Source of the DNA: Dehalococcoidia bacterium
GTDB taxonomy: Bacteria; Chloroflexota; Dehalococcoidia; Lucifugimonadales; Australimonadaceae
Length of the DNA: 18,460 bases
NCBI GenBank assembly: GCA_021296055.1
Contig: JAGWBE010000018.1
Span: 1-18,460, forward strand
Direction: 5' to 3'
This document shows positions 6,771 to 13,550 of the stretch, in pieces (position 1 is the stretch's first letter; every line of letters starts with the position of its first letter). A model generated the notes under the pieces. It was not told where the DNA came from, did not search any database, and was given only the letters and a program-made list of their open reading frames with translations. The translations under genes and the position numbers were made by a program.

Positions 6771-7907
6771 TTAGTAGACGCCGGGGAGGATCCGGTGCTT
6801 CACCCGCGCCTTGTACTCCGCCCACTTCTCTTCGCCGTACTTCTCCGCGCAATGCCTGTCGTCGTCGCGTTGGCGGAAGGTGAACAGCGTTACGATGAAG
6901 ACGAAGTACGTCCACGCCCACGGATTCGTGAAGTGGCCGAAGGCCAGCGCGATGGACAGGGAGAGGAAGCCCTCGCCCAGATAGTTGAAGTGCCGCGCGG
7001 CGCCCCAGAAGCCGCTGTATAGGATCTTGCGGTCACCCGCCTCGATGTACTTTGGCTCGATGATGCCGAGGAACTTGCGGTCGGGCCAGCGCTTGAAGGT
7101 GTACTTCTGCATGTTGGCGCCGCGCGAGATGCCCCACCCCAACAGGAACAGACCAGCCGTCCCAATGAGCCAGACATACGTCCACGCCGTCGAGAATCCA
7201 GGGTCAGGATACGCCGCCATTCCCCACAACGGCAGGATGAACAGCCATCCGTAGACCACGAGACCGCCCCAGAACAGCATGAAGCCGAGTTTCTCGTGGA
7301 TAAGGTCGTAGGTGTAGAGCTGGACGCGCTCGAAGATGAAGTAGTCCGTTATGTAGAAAGTGAAGAACGCCGCGTACAGGAAGACGCCAGGATTGGCGTC
7401 CGCGCCGAAGCGGTCGTAGTGATACGCCGCGCCGGACAAGGCGTTCAGCGCCAGCATCGTGCCGCCCACGACGTAGAAGTACATCTTGACGTCGAAATGC
7501 CCGTTGAAGAACGCTATCTCCCGCACTCGTCCCGTCCACAGCTCCGCGATTGGATTCTTATCGCCGCGCGGCTGAGTGAACACGGCCAGAATCGCAAAGA
7601 TAGCGGTGAAGACCGTACCCCCAATCACCGCGTAGATGGTCGATCGATAGAACCAGTCACGCGGCATCCCGGTGAGCTCGAAAGCCCATACGATCACCGC
7701 GATCACGAATACCAGCAGGCCGTTTAGCCGGTAGTTTCGTGGTTGGCCGGTCGCGGAGTCGATGACGTAGCCGGGAACCCGCCTGGCGGGCAGGATGACC
7801 TGCGCCAAGAAGAACGCGGCGAAGACGGCCAGCGGCGTGAAGAAGGCCGCTACCGCCTCCGTCCGCGAAAGCTCGAAGAGGTGTTCAACGCCAAGCCACG
7901 CGATCAT
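6771..7907 (-). CDS. ERG4/ERG24-family (sterol reductase-like) integral membrane protein
   Basis: The 378-aa protein has about eight to ten hydrophobic segments and ends with the ERG4/ERG24 signatures. GWGISRGANMQKYTFKR (about 257-273) corresponds to the conserved F/SR.ANxQK.TF box. GFWGAARHFNYLGE (about 299-312) matches the GWWG..RHPNYLGD block, and RDDDRHCAEKYG (347-358) followed by a basic tail matches the C-terminal REARDEHHC..KYG motif. Eukaryotic members reduce sterol C14 or C7 double bonds with NADPH in the membrane. The ATG has an AGGAGA site 8 bases upstream. No sterol synthesis gene (squalene epoxidase or oxidosqualene cyclase) is in the window, so the substrate may be another polycyclic or isoprenoid alkene. 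Fold assignment is strong, substrate unknown. Confidence 0.85.
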   Translation of the reverse strand: MIAWLGVEHLFELSRTEAVAAFFTPLAVFAAFFLAQVILPARRVPGYVIDSATGQPRNYRLNGLLVFVIAVIVWAFELTGMPRDWFYRSTIYAVIGGTVFTAIFAILAVFTQPRGDKNPIAELWTGRVREIAFFNGHFDVKMYFYVVGGTMLALNALSGAAYHYDRFGADANPGVFLYAAFFTFYITDYFIFERVQLYTYDLIHEKLGFMLFWGGLVVYGWLFILPLWGMAAYPDPGFSTAWTYVWLIGTAGLFLLGWGISRGANMQKYTFKRWPDRKFLGIIEPKYIEAGDRKILYSGFWGAARHFNYLGEGFLSLSIALAFGHFTNPWAWTYFVFIVTLFTFRQRDDDRHCAEKYGEEKWAEYKARVKHRILPGVY

Positions 7908-8055
7908 GACCGTATCTCCTGCTCTTCGCTAGCGGCGTAGAGGCCGCCGCCGGAGGCCAGTCTACCTAGCATGCCGATATCATCTTGCGGCGGCGAGGCG
8001 CTGTCAAGACGACGCCGCATCAGCGGGAGGCGCGGTGGCAGGAAGCCTGCTCCGT

Positions 8056-8071
8056 GCGCGGCAAGCCGCGC
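8056..8071. other. GC-rich perfect inverted repeat in the 204-base gap
   Basis: GCGCGG-CAAG-CCGCGC forms a 6-bp stem with a 4-base loop, 41 bases past the GYD-protein stop on the minus strand and well upstream of the sterol-reductase-like gene. There is no T tract, so intrinsic termination is weakly supported. The rest of the 7908-8111 gap shows no gene I can support. Confidence 0.35.
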
Positions 8072-8111
8072 CGGGCGGGCGAAATTCCGCTAGTCGGAGG
8101 CGGGCGGCCCC

Positions 8112-8432
8112 TTAGTCGCCCGGAGCGCGGTAGGTCACCGTCTTGCCGACCGCCGCGTCGATCTCCTCGGCGGTGAGCAGCGTGACGGTGCTCATGCGGA
8201 TAGCGCCCCTGGCGCCCACGGCCAGGGAGATCGCCGCCGCCGAGACCGCATCCGGCAAGTCGACGATCATGAATAGGTCGGAGCTGCCGAAGGCATAGTA
8301 GAACGCCTCGAGACTGCCGCCCTGCTCCGCCGCGAGGTCGGCGAACACCTGGCGGCGCGAGGAGCCGCCCTCGTTGAGCAGGCCCGTGGCCCCGGCGTCG
8401 GTGTAGCTGGCTTGGTATAGGTACTTGGGCAT
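8112..8432 (-). CDS. GYD domain protein
   Basis: The 106-aa product matches the GYD domain (PF08734) over its whole length: MPKYLYQASYTDAGATGLL at the start, EGGSSRRQVFADL, GGSLEAFYYAFGSSDLFMI, a PDAVSAAAISLAV helix, and a C-terminal TVTLLTAEEIDAAV. The fold is a small ferredoxin-like dimeric barrel; its function is not established, although such proteins are often near oxidative or catabolic genes. A GGAGG site lies 7 bases before ATG 8432. It lies alone between two gaps, so it is probably transcribed by itself or with the sterol-reductase-like gene downstream. Confidence 0.88.
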   Translation of the reverse strand: MPKYLYQASYTDAGATGLLNEGGSSRRQVFADLAAEQGGSLEAFYYAFGSSDLFMIVDLPDAVSAAAISLAVGARGAIRMSTVTLLTAEEIDAAVGKTVTYRAPGD

Positions 8433-8555
8433 CGTCGGCCTCCGGTGGTGGGGTTGTGGTCGAGCGCACGCCTATCTTCACGGCCTCCCGCCCTACTGTC
8501 AACAACCGGAGGCAGCGCAACGGCAAGCGGACTGCGCCGCAGTATGATGAGAATC

Positions 8556-8593
8556 AAAGCCTCCCTCTCGATGACAAGGGATTAGGAGGCTTT
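8556..8593. terminator. Possible bidirectional hairpin terminator
   Basis: AAAGCCTCC (8556-8564) pairs perfectly with GGAGGCTTT (8585-8593), and CCCT/AGGG can extend pairing inside the loop. Short T runs flank the stem on both strands. It lies 109 bases past the 3' end of the tRNA-Lys on the minus strand and in the 269-base gap between that tRNA and the GYD gene, so it could end the lepB/tRNA transcript. The T runs are only three bases, so confidence is modest. The rest of 8433-8701 shows no supported gene. Confidence 0.4.
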
Positions 8594-8701
8594 CTCCGCT
8601 TAGGGAGCAGTCGCAAAGGTCGTTCATCTGAGGAATCAGTTGATCGAAGTCCGCAACGAAGCCATTGATTAAACAGGCTGAATCCAGCATCGCCCTCTGC
8701 T

Positions 8702-8776
8702 TGGTGGCCCCGTTGGGATTCGAACCCAAAACGCCCGGGTTAAAAGCCCGGCGCTCTGCCGTTGAGCTACGGGGCC
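8702..8776 (-). tRNA. tRNA-Lys (anticodon TTT), CCA encoded
   Basis: On the minus strand the acceptor GGCCCCG pairs with CGGGGCC. The D stem is GCTC/GAGC, the anticodon stem CCGGG/CCCGG encloses the loop CTTTTAA, giving anticodon TTT, and the T arm is TTGGG-TTCGAAT-CCCAA. The variable loop has five bases. The discriminator is A and the CCA end is present in the DNA. The gene lies 14 bases past the lepB stop on the same strand and may share its transcript. Confidence 0.95.
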
Positions 8777-8790
8777 GCGCACTGCACAGC

Positions 8791-9387
8791 CTACCAGGGC
8801 AGAGCGGTTGGGCTCGCTAGGACGCCCAGGCGCTCCGGCGGCCAGTAGATGAGCGCTGTCTTCCCGATGATGGCCTCCCTGGACACCGTGCCCCAGTTCC
8901 GCGAATCGCTGCTCTCCGGCCGGTTGTCGCCCACGACGAAGTACTCCCCTTCCCCTACTATCACTTCCGCCAGCGTCTCGTGCGAGCCGAATTCCACATA
9001 GGGTTCGTCCAGCGCTTCCCCATTCAGGTGGATCACCCCCTCCTCAAAGCGCACCCTGTCCCCCGGCTCGCCGATGACGCGCTTGACGAACGCCTGGGAC
9101 GGGTCGTTCGGGTAGGCGAACACCACCACGTCGCCGCGCCTCGGCCCGCCGAACGGCTCCCACACGGCGCCGGGCTCCGCGTCCAGCCAGGGCAGCAGGC
9201 GCGCCGTCGGCTCTGCGTCGATGCGCAGGTACGCCGCCTTGTTCAACACGACGCGGTCGGCATGGAGCAACGTCGACTCCATACTCCATCCATGCACCTG
9301 GTAGACCTGGCCGGCCGACTGGAAGAGGAGGGTGAGGAACACGGCGATGGCCAATGCCTCGATTGCCTCGCGGATGAGTGAGCGCAT
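8791..9387 (-). CDS. lepB: Signal peptidase I
   Basis: The 198-aa protein has one N-terminal membrane helix (about 8-25) and the S26 catalytic dyad: Ser 35 in GWSMESTL and Lys 102 in FVKRVIGEPGD. Box E is VVGDNRPESSDSRNWG. It cleaves signal peptides from exported preproteins at the outer face of the membrane. I prefer ATG 9387; the frame stays open to a TTG at 9429, which would add 14 residues ahead of the membrane helix. No clear ribosome binding site precedes either start. It diverges from the ECF sigma factor operon, so the gap 9388-9510 probably holds both promoters. Its presence agrees with the exported lipoprotein encoded nearby, although lipoproteins use signal peptidase II. Confidence 0.93.
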   Translation of the reverse strand: MRSLIREAIEALAIAVFLTLLFQSAGQVYQVHGWSMESTLLHADRVVLNKAAYLRIDAEPTARLLPWLDAEPGAVWEPFGGPRRGDVVVFAYPNDPSQAFVKRVIGEPGDRVRFEEGVIHLNGEALDEPYVEFGSHETLAEVIVGEGEYFVVGDNRPESSDSRNWGTVSREAIIGKTALIYWPPERLGVLASPTALPW

Positions 9388-9492
9388 AGCGACAGGGCGC
9401 GTATCGCGCCGCTTGGAGCAGTATACCAATCACCGCCCGTCGCTCACCGCAGCGCGTCCGCCCATCGTCTTCCGGTGCGCGCCGCCGCCGCC

Positions 9493-9498
9493 TAGAAT
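9493..9498 (+). promoter_or_regulatory. Candidate -10 box for the ECF sigma factor operon
   Basis: TAGAAT ends 12 bases before the TTG start codon at 9511. A transcript starting about 7 bases after the box would have a leader of only about 5 bases, which fits the lack of any ribosome binding site. The expected -35 position reads TTCCGG, a poor match, so support is partial. Confidence 0.35.
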
Positions 9499-9510
9499 GG
9501 TCGTCTTCCC

Positions 9511-10134
9511 TTGAACGAGCCCAGTCAGCACGACGACCGCGAGGCCAAATGGGTGGCCGCCGCCCAGCGCGGCGACCTCGGCGCCTTCAACGCCATCGTC
9601 GAGCGTCACCAGCGCGCCGTCTACAACCTCGCGCTGAGCATGCTGCGCGACCCGGCGAGCGCGGAGGACGCCGCGCAGGACGCTTTCATCGCCGCATACC
9701 GCAACATCGGGCGCTACCGCGGCGGCAGCCTCTCCTCCTGGCTCTTGACCATCGTCGCCAACCGCGCACGCGACCGCCTCCGCTCCCCACGCTACCGTCG
9801 CGCCGTGTCGCTGGACGCCATCGTCGAGGCGGGCGACCCCGGCGGCCCCTGGCCCGCCGACGAGCCCGGCCCCGCCGACGAGGCCGAGCGCGCCGAAACC
9901 GTCGCCGCCGTCCGCGCCGCCGTCGCCCAGCTGCCCGACGACCAACGCCTGGCCGTCACGCTGGTCGACCTGCAACAACTGGACTACGCCGAGGCCGCCG
10001 CCGTCGCCTCTGTTCCCATCGGCACGTTGAAGTCCCGCCTCAGCCGCGCGCGGGAGCGCCTCCGCGTCCTTCTGCGCCCCTACCTGGAACTTCCCGACGC
10101 TCCTGCGCGTCTAACGGAGGGTAGCGACCAATGA
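9511..10134 (+). CDS. ECF-type RNA polymerase sigma factor
   Basis: The 207-aa protein has region 2 at about 15-85 (GDLGAFNAIVERHQRAVY, then SAEDAAQDAFIAAYRNIGRY and SSWLLTIVANRARDRLR) and region 4 at about 140-190 (LPDDQRLAVTLVDLQQLDY, then VPIGTLKSRLSRARERLR), joined by an acidic Pro/Gly linker. Regions 1.1 and 3 are absent, as in ECF sigma factors. It would direct RNA polymerase to its own set of promoters. The start is TTG 9511, giving about a dozen residues before the conserved WVAAAQRGD. Its stop overlaps the next gene (ATGA), the usual arrangement with an anti-sigma factor. Confidence 0.92.
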   Translation: MNEPSQHDDREAKWVAAAQRGDLGAFNAIVERHQRAVYNLALSMLRDPASAEDAAQDAFIAAYRNIGRYRGGSLSSWLLTIVANRARDRLRSPRYRRAVSLDAIVEAGDPGGPWPADEPGPADEAERAETVAAVRAAVAQLPDDQRLAVTLVDLQQLDYAEAAAVASVPIGTLKSRLSRARERLRVLLRPYLELPDAPARLTEGSDQ

Positions 10135-10805
10135 TCCGAAGGCTCTTCCGAAAGCGAGACTCCTTCGGCGACCTGCTGACCGACGCCGCTAGCGGCCGCC
10201 TCGACGCCGACGGCCTGCGCCGCCTGGACGAACTCGCCGCGCACAGCGCCGAGCGCCAGGCCGCGCGGGACGAGACGCTCGCCCTCGCCGGTCTGCTGCG
10301 CAGCCAGCCGATGGTTCCCGTTCCCCGCTCCTTCACTCTCTCTGTGCCCCCGGAGCCGCGCCGCGCGCCCGCCCTGCCCCGCCCCATCCAGGCGATGACC
10401 GCCGCCGCCGCCATTGCTCTCGTCGCCCTCATCGCGGTCGACTTCGCAACGGTAGGGCCAGGCGGCGCGCCCGCCACCGCGCCCTACGCCGCCGCCATCG
10501 AGGGCTCGCGTGGCGACGCGTCGCCGACGACGGAGTCCGCGGGAGCGTCGTCCGACGCCCCCGTCGCGGCTAGCCGGTCCGAGGCGGCGCCCTCCGCCAC
10601 GCGCGAGCCCGAAGCCGGCAGCGGCCAGCCCTCCGACAGCGCGGACGCGCAGGCTCCCATCGGCGCCGTTCCTGCCGAATCGGAGAGCGCGGCGACTAGG
10701 GGATGGCGCGCGTTGGACTGGGCGGTCGCCGCCGTCGGTCTCGCCACCGCCGCCCTAGCCCTGGCGCACCTGACCGCCGCGTGGCTCGCCCGCCGCCGCC
10801 TATGA
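10131..10805 (+). CDS. Putative anti-sigma factor, two membrane segments, no zinc motif
   Basis: The 224-aa protein starts by ATGA overlap with the ECF sigma gene. Residues 1-60 form a helical cytoplasmic domain (FGDLLTDAASGRLDADGLRRLDELAAHSAERQAARD), ending in VPRSFTLS, which precedes a membrane helix at about 87-108. A long Ala/Ser/Pro/Glu-rich segment follows (about 110-190), then a second membrane helix at 195-219 and a basic RRRL end. The layout and coupling point to an anti-sigma factor that holds the sigma at the membrane, but the HxxxCxxC zinc motif of ZAS-type anti-sigmas is absent. With two helices the disordered segment would lie outside the membrane and could act as the sensing or cleaved part. 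Confidence 0.7.
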   Translation: MIRRLFRKRDSFGDLLTDAASGRLDADGLRRLDELAAHSAERQAARDETLALAGLLRSQPMVPVPRSFTLSVPPEPRRAPALPRPIQAMTAAAAIALVALIAVDFATVGPGGAPATAPYAAAIEGSRGDASPTTESAGASSDAPVAASRSEAAPSATREPEAGSGQPSDSADAQAPIGAVPAESESAATRGWRALDWAVAAVGLATAALALAHLTAAWLARRRL

Positions 10806-10892
10806 CCGCCCTAGCGCGGCGGCGTGGAACCCAGCGGGCCGCTGCCTCGTCTTACATGCGACAAGTCCGATAGCACGCCAAGGAGAATTCGC

Positions 10893-11699
10893 ATGACCCT
10901 CCACAACAGCGCCCGCCTCCTGCTGACCGCCCTCTGCGCCGCCACCGCCGCACTGTTCCTTGCCGCGTGCTCGGACGCACAGAACGGTGGCGGCGCCAAC
11001 GGAACCAGCGTTCCCGCCGAAACCGCCCGCGCCCCGTACACCGGCGGCGCCGTCAGCCCCGTCGGCATCCAGGTCAATGGCGTGGGCGAAGTCAAACTCC
11101 GCGCCGACGTCGCCATCCTCGCCCTCGGCGTAGAGGGCTATGCCGAGACCGTCGCCGAAGCCCGCGCTACGGCCGCCAACGCCCTCGCCGATATGCTGGA
11201 CGCGCTCCGCTCCCAAGGCATCGCCGATGCGGACATCCAGACGCGCCACTTCAGCATCCAGGCGGAGTACGACTGGGTCGAGAGGCTCGACGCGCGCGGC
11301 TCCGAGCGCGTCCTCACCGGCTACCGCGTCGACAACGTCGTCAGCGTGAAGGTGCGCGACCTCGATCGCGCCGGCGCGGTGATCGACGCCGCGGCCGCCG
11401 CAGGAGGCGACGCCGCCCGCATCAATGGCGTCTCCTTCGACGTAGAGGACCGCACCGCAGCCGAGGCGGAGGCGCGCGCCCTGGCGCTCCGCGACGCCAT
11501 CGCCAAGGCCGACCAGTTTGCGACGGAGACGGGCGTAACGCGAGGCCGCCTGCTCCACGTGGCGGAGACCTCCTACACCTCCCCCATCTTCGCCCGCGCC
11601 GAGTCGTTCACTTCTAGCAGCTTCGACGCCCCGACCCCCATCATCCCAGGCAGTCTGGAGGTGACGGCGACGGTGCAGGCGGTGTTCGCCATCGAGTAG
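10893..11699 (+). CDS. SIMPL-domain (DUF541) lipoprotein
   Basis: The 268-aa product starts at ATG 10893, chosen over an upstream in-frame start because AGGAGA lies 6 bases before it and it opens a proper signal peptide. The signal ends in a lipobox LAAC with Cys 26. The mature part carries the SIMPL domain (PF04402): GVGEVKLRADVAILALGV, GIADADIQTRHFSI, TGYRVDNVVSVKVRDLDRAG and RALALRDAIAKAD. Such proteins (for example BP26, YggE) form envelope oligomers linked to oxidative or other stress; the biochemical role is not settled. It follows the sigma/anti-sigma pair by 87 bases on the same strand and may be its target or part of the same response. Confidence 0.9.
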   Translation: MTLHNSARLLLTALCAATAALFLAACSDAQNGGGANGTSVPAETARAPYTGGAVSPVGIQVNGVGEVKLRADVAILALGVEGYAETVAEARATAANALADMLDALRSQGIADADIQTRHFSIQAEYDWVERLDARGSERVLTGYRVDNVVSVKVRDLDRAGAVIDAAAAAGGDAARINGVSFDVEDRTAAEAEARALALRDAIAKADQFATETGVTRGRLLHVAETSYTSPIFARAESFTSSSFDAPTPIIPGSLEVTATVQAVFAIE

Positions 11700-11750
11700 G
11701 GCGAGCGCCCTTGTGCAACGGCGGAGCCAAGCGAGGAGCGCCGAGGGGCG

Positions 11751-11773
11751 GCCGGCCCCTCGGCTGGGGCGTG
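11751..11773 (+). terminator. Strong GC hairpin after the SIMPL gene
   Basis: CCGAGGGGC-GGCCG-GCCCCTCGG is a perfect 9-bp stem with a 5-base loop, 52 bases past the SIMPL stop. A second small hairpin follows at about 11775-11785. There is no T tract directly after the stem, so it may be a pause or mRNA-end structure rather than a canonical intrinsic terminator. Confidence 0.4.
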
Positions 11774-11780
11774 GGGGTAT

Positions 11781-11811
11781 CCCCAACAAAAGGTTCTTTT
11801 ATTTCTTGGGG
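11781..11811. other. AT-cored inverted repeat between convergent transcripts
   Basis: CCCCAA (11781-11786) pairs with TTGGGG (11806-11811), and an inner AAAAG/CTTTT stem forms around the loop. This A/T-rich patch stands out in GC-rich DNA and lies 12 bases past the end of rnpB on the minus strand and 82 bases past the SIMPL stop on the plus strand. It could help end one or both convergent transcripts. No T tract follows the outer stem. Confidence 0.35.
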
Positions 11812-11822
11812 GCGGGGAGAGT

Positions 11823-12195
11823 GGAGCCAAGGCGGCCTATAAGCCGGATTCTGTACCCTTGCGGGCGGCGGTCATCTATCTAGCCCTCCCGTTGCCGAAA
11901 GGGTCGAGCGGCCTACCCGGGGGCGCGTCCAGGCGCGCATCGCCCCCCTATTCGGCCTTGCTCCGGGCGGGGTTTACCAGCGCCCGCGTCGCCGCGCGGC
12001 CTGGTGCGCTCTTACCGCACCCTTTCACCCTTGCCTGTGCCCCGGTTCCCCGAGGCCATCGGCGGACTGCTCTCTGCGGCACTTGCCGTCGCCTCGAATG
12101 AACGAGACGCCTGGGCGTTACCCAGCGCCCTGCCTGGCGGAGTCCGGACTTTCCTCCCCGGCGAACCGGGGCGACCGCCCGGCCGCCTTAGCTCC
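11823..12195 (-). ncRNA. rnpB: RNase P RNA (class A)
   Basis: The minus strand holds the conserved RNase P RNA core: GAGGAAAGTCCGGAC near the 5' end (P4 5' strand), a GGGTGAAAGGGTGCGGTAAGA block in the middle, GGTAAACCCC, and ACAGAATCCGGCTTATAG near the 3' end. The ends are set by a 15-bp P1 helix in which GGAGCTAAGGCGGCC (12195-12181) pairs with GGCCGCCTTGGCTCC (11837-11823), with one G-U pair. The RNA is the catalytic part of RNase P and removes tRNA 5' leaders. It begins 8 bases past the recombinase-like stop codon on the same strand. Confidence 0.95.
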
Positions 12196-12201
12196 GCGCC
12201 A

Positions 12202-12207
12202 ATTATA
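12202..12207 (-). promoter_or_regulatory. -10 box of rnpB, overlapping the recombinase stop codon
   Basis: A perfect TATAAT on the minus strand overlaps the TAA stop (12203-12205) of the recombinase-like gene. The distance to position 12195, the first base of the P1 helix, is 7 bases, as expected for a transcription start. No good -35 match is seen 16-18 bases upstream, within the coding sequence. Confidence 0.6.
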
Positions 12208-13546
12208 ACGCTGATTCGGACGCGGGCGCTCCCTGCGCCGCCACCTGCACGGCGCCGTCCTTCAACGTAACCCGCGCCACCAACGCCTGCAGCGCCCCTT
12301 GACGTTCGGCGGGCGCGAGCGTCGGCCACACTCCCGGCGCCAGCTTGGCCTGCTCTTCGTCCGTCGTCGGCCCGTTCGGCGCGGCATGCGCCGCCGCCTC
12401 GCGCGAGGCGGCGGCCACGGCCACGGCGGCGCGCAGCTGCGCCATCGTCATAGCGCCTGCGGCGGCGCGCTCGACGAGCGTCATGTAGCCCTTGTCCATA
12501 TCCCGCTTTCGAGGCGCCGCGCCATTGCCCCCGCCGTTGGCGCGCGGCGGAGCGGCGGCGAGCGCGGGGGCGCTGCGCAACTGCGAAACAACCTCCTCCT
12601 CGACGCGCTCGGCCCTGACGGTGCGGTAGGCGCACACGTCGTTGTTGATGCGCGACTGGCACTGGTAGTAGCGGTACTCTCCCCGGCGGCGCTCCCCGTC
12701 CTTGCGCCTCCATGTTTGGCGCCGCGTGACGCCCATCATCCGCCGTCCGCAGTGCCCGCAGAACAGCAATCCCGCCAGCAGGAACGGTTGCGAGCGCGGA
12801 TGCTTGCGCACCGGACGGCGGCTGCTCATCTTCTCCTGCACCGCCCGGAAGTCGGCGGGCGCTACGATGGACTCCAGCGCTCCCGGGAGAAGGAGTCCGA
12901 AGCGTCGGTAGGCGCCCATGTAAGCGGGATTGCGCAGAATGTCCCGCACCGTCACCATGCTCCAGCGCCGCCCCTTGCGCGTGCGCGCGCTCTGCACGTT
13001 GAGCCGGGCGGCGGAGGCCCGCACGCCCAGATCGTCGTTCAGGTACATGCTGAAGATGGCGCGCACCACCTCCGCCTCTTGCGCCGCCACGCGCAGCGTC
13101 CCGTCGAAAGCGACCTTGTAGCCGTAGGGCGGCTTGCCCAGACCCAGACCCCGCGCCGCCTTCGCGCGCATCCCCTCGCGGATGCGCTCGCGCCGATCGT
13201 CGGGGACCTCCTCCCCTTTCGCCGCGCGAACGGCCGCTTGGAGTGGGTCGGGCGTCTCCGGGTCGTCGCACACTACCTCGCAGTTCAGCGCGTCGAGTTC
13301 GAGCATGCGCTCGACTTGCTCGCGGATTGAAGCGCCCAGGTGTTCAACCGAGGGAACGACAACGAGGTAGCCGAGCCCGGAGGTTTCGATGTGGCGGAGC
13401 ATCTCCTGGAAGCCCGGCAGGGCGTGGTCTTCCCCTTGCTCCGCGAACACGCCATAGGGGATGTGGCGATGCTCTGCGCAGTAGGCGGCGAATGCCTCTT
13501 CGCCCGTCCGCGCGTCTTGCGTTCGGTAGTAACCGAGTGCTCGCAT
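12203..13546 (-). CDS. Large serine recombinase-like protein lacking catalytic residues
   Basis: The 447-aa protein has the layout of a large serine recombinase: a resolvase-like N-terminal domain (about 1-100), a recombinase domain (PF07508) from KPPYGYKV (138-145) through WSMVTVRDILRNPAYMGAY (195-213), and a zinc ribbon with Cys 263, 266, 296 and 305. The usual active site is missing. The YxRxS motif reads YYRTQ (6-10), so the nucleophile Ser is Gln, and the LDRLGR motif reads VEHLGA (67-72), so both catalytic Arg are lost. The C-terminal part is Ala-rich with helical stretches. I chose ATG 13546 over the frame opening at 13756: GGAG lies 8 bases upstream, and the gene starts 4 bases after the zinc-ribbon stop. 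It may bind DNA or a partner but should not cut DNA. No att-like sites are visible. Confidence 0.85.
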   Translation of the reverse strand: MRALGYYRTQDARTGEEAFAAYCAEHRHIPYGVFAEQGEDHALPGFQEMLRHIETSGLGYLVVVPSVEHLGASIREQVERMLELDALNCEVVCDDPETPDPLQAAVRAAKGEEVPDDRRERIREGMRAKAARGLGLGKPPYGYKVAFDGTLRVAAQEAEVVRAIFSMYLNDDLGVRASAARLNVQSARTRKGRRWSMVTVRDILRNPAYMGAYRRFGLLLPGALESIVAPADFRAVQEKMSSRRPVRKHPRSQPFLLAGLLFCGHCGRRMMGVTRRQTWRRKDGERRRGEYRYYQCQSRINNDVCAYRTVRAERVEEEVVSQLRSAPALAAAPPRANGGGNGAAPRKRDMDKGYMTLVERAAAGAMTMAQLRAAVAVAAASREAAAHAAPNGPTTDEEQAKLAPGVWPTLAPAERQGALQALVARVTLKDGAVQVAAQGAPASESAL

Positions 13547-13550
13547 TGGC

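Noticed and set aside
6661..6921. N-terminal extension of the VapB-like antitoxin
   Set aside because: The ribbon-helix-helix fold begins at MRVTLAL; the extra sequence crosses into the end of the sterol-reductase-like gene and shows no family pattern.
8499..8729. Minus-strand 76-aa frame starting MGSNPNGATKQ
   Set aside because: It begins inside the tRNA-Lys gene; such N-termini are a common artefact of translating tRNA 3' ends. No ribosome binding site supports it.
8556..8776. Integration site at the tRNA-Lys 3' end
   Set aside because: No second copy of the tRNA 3' sequence and no integrase gene are found in the window.
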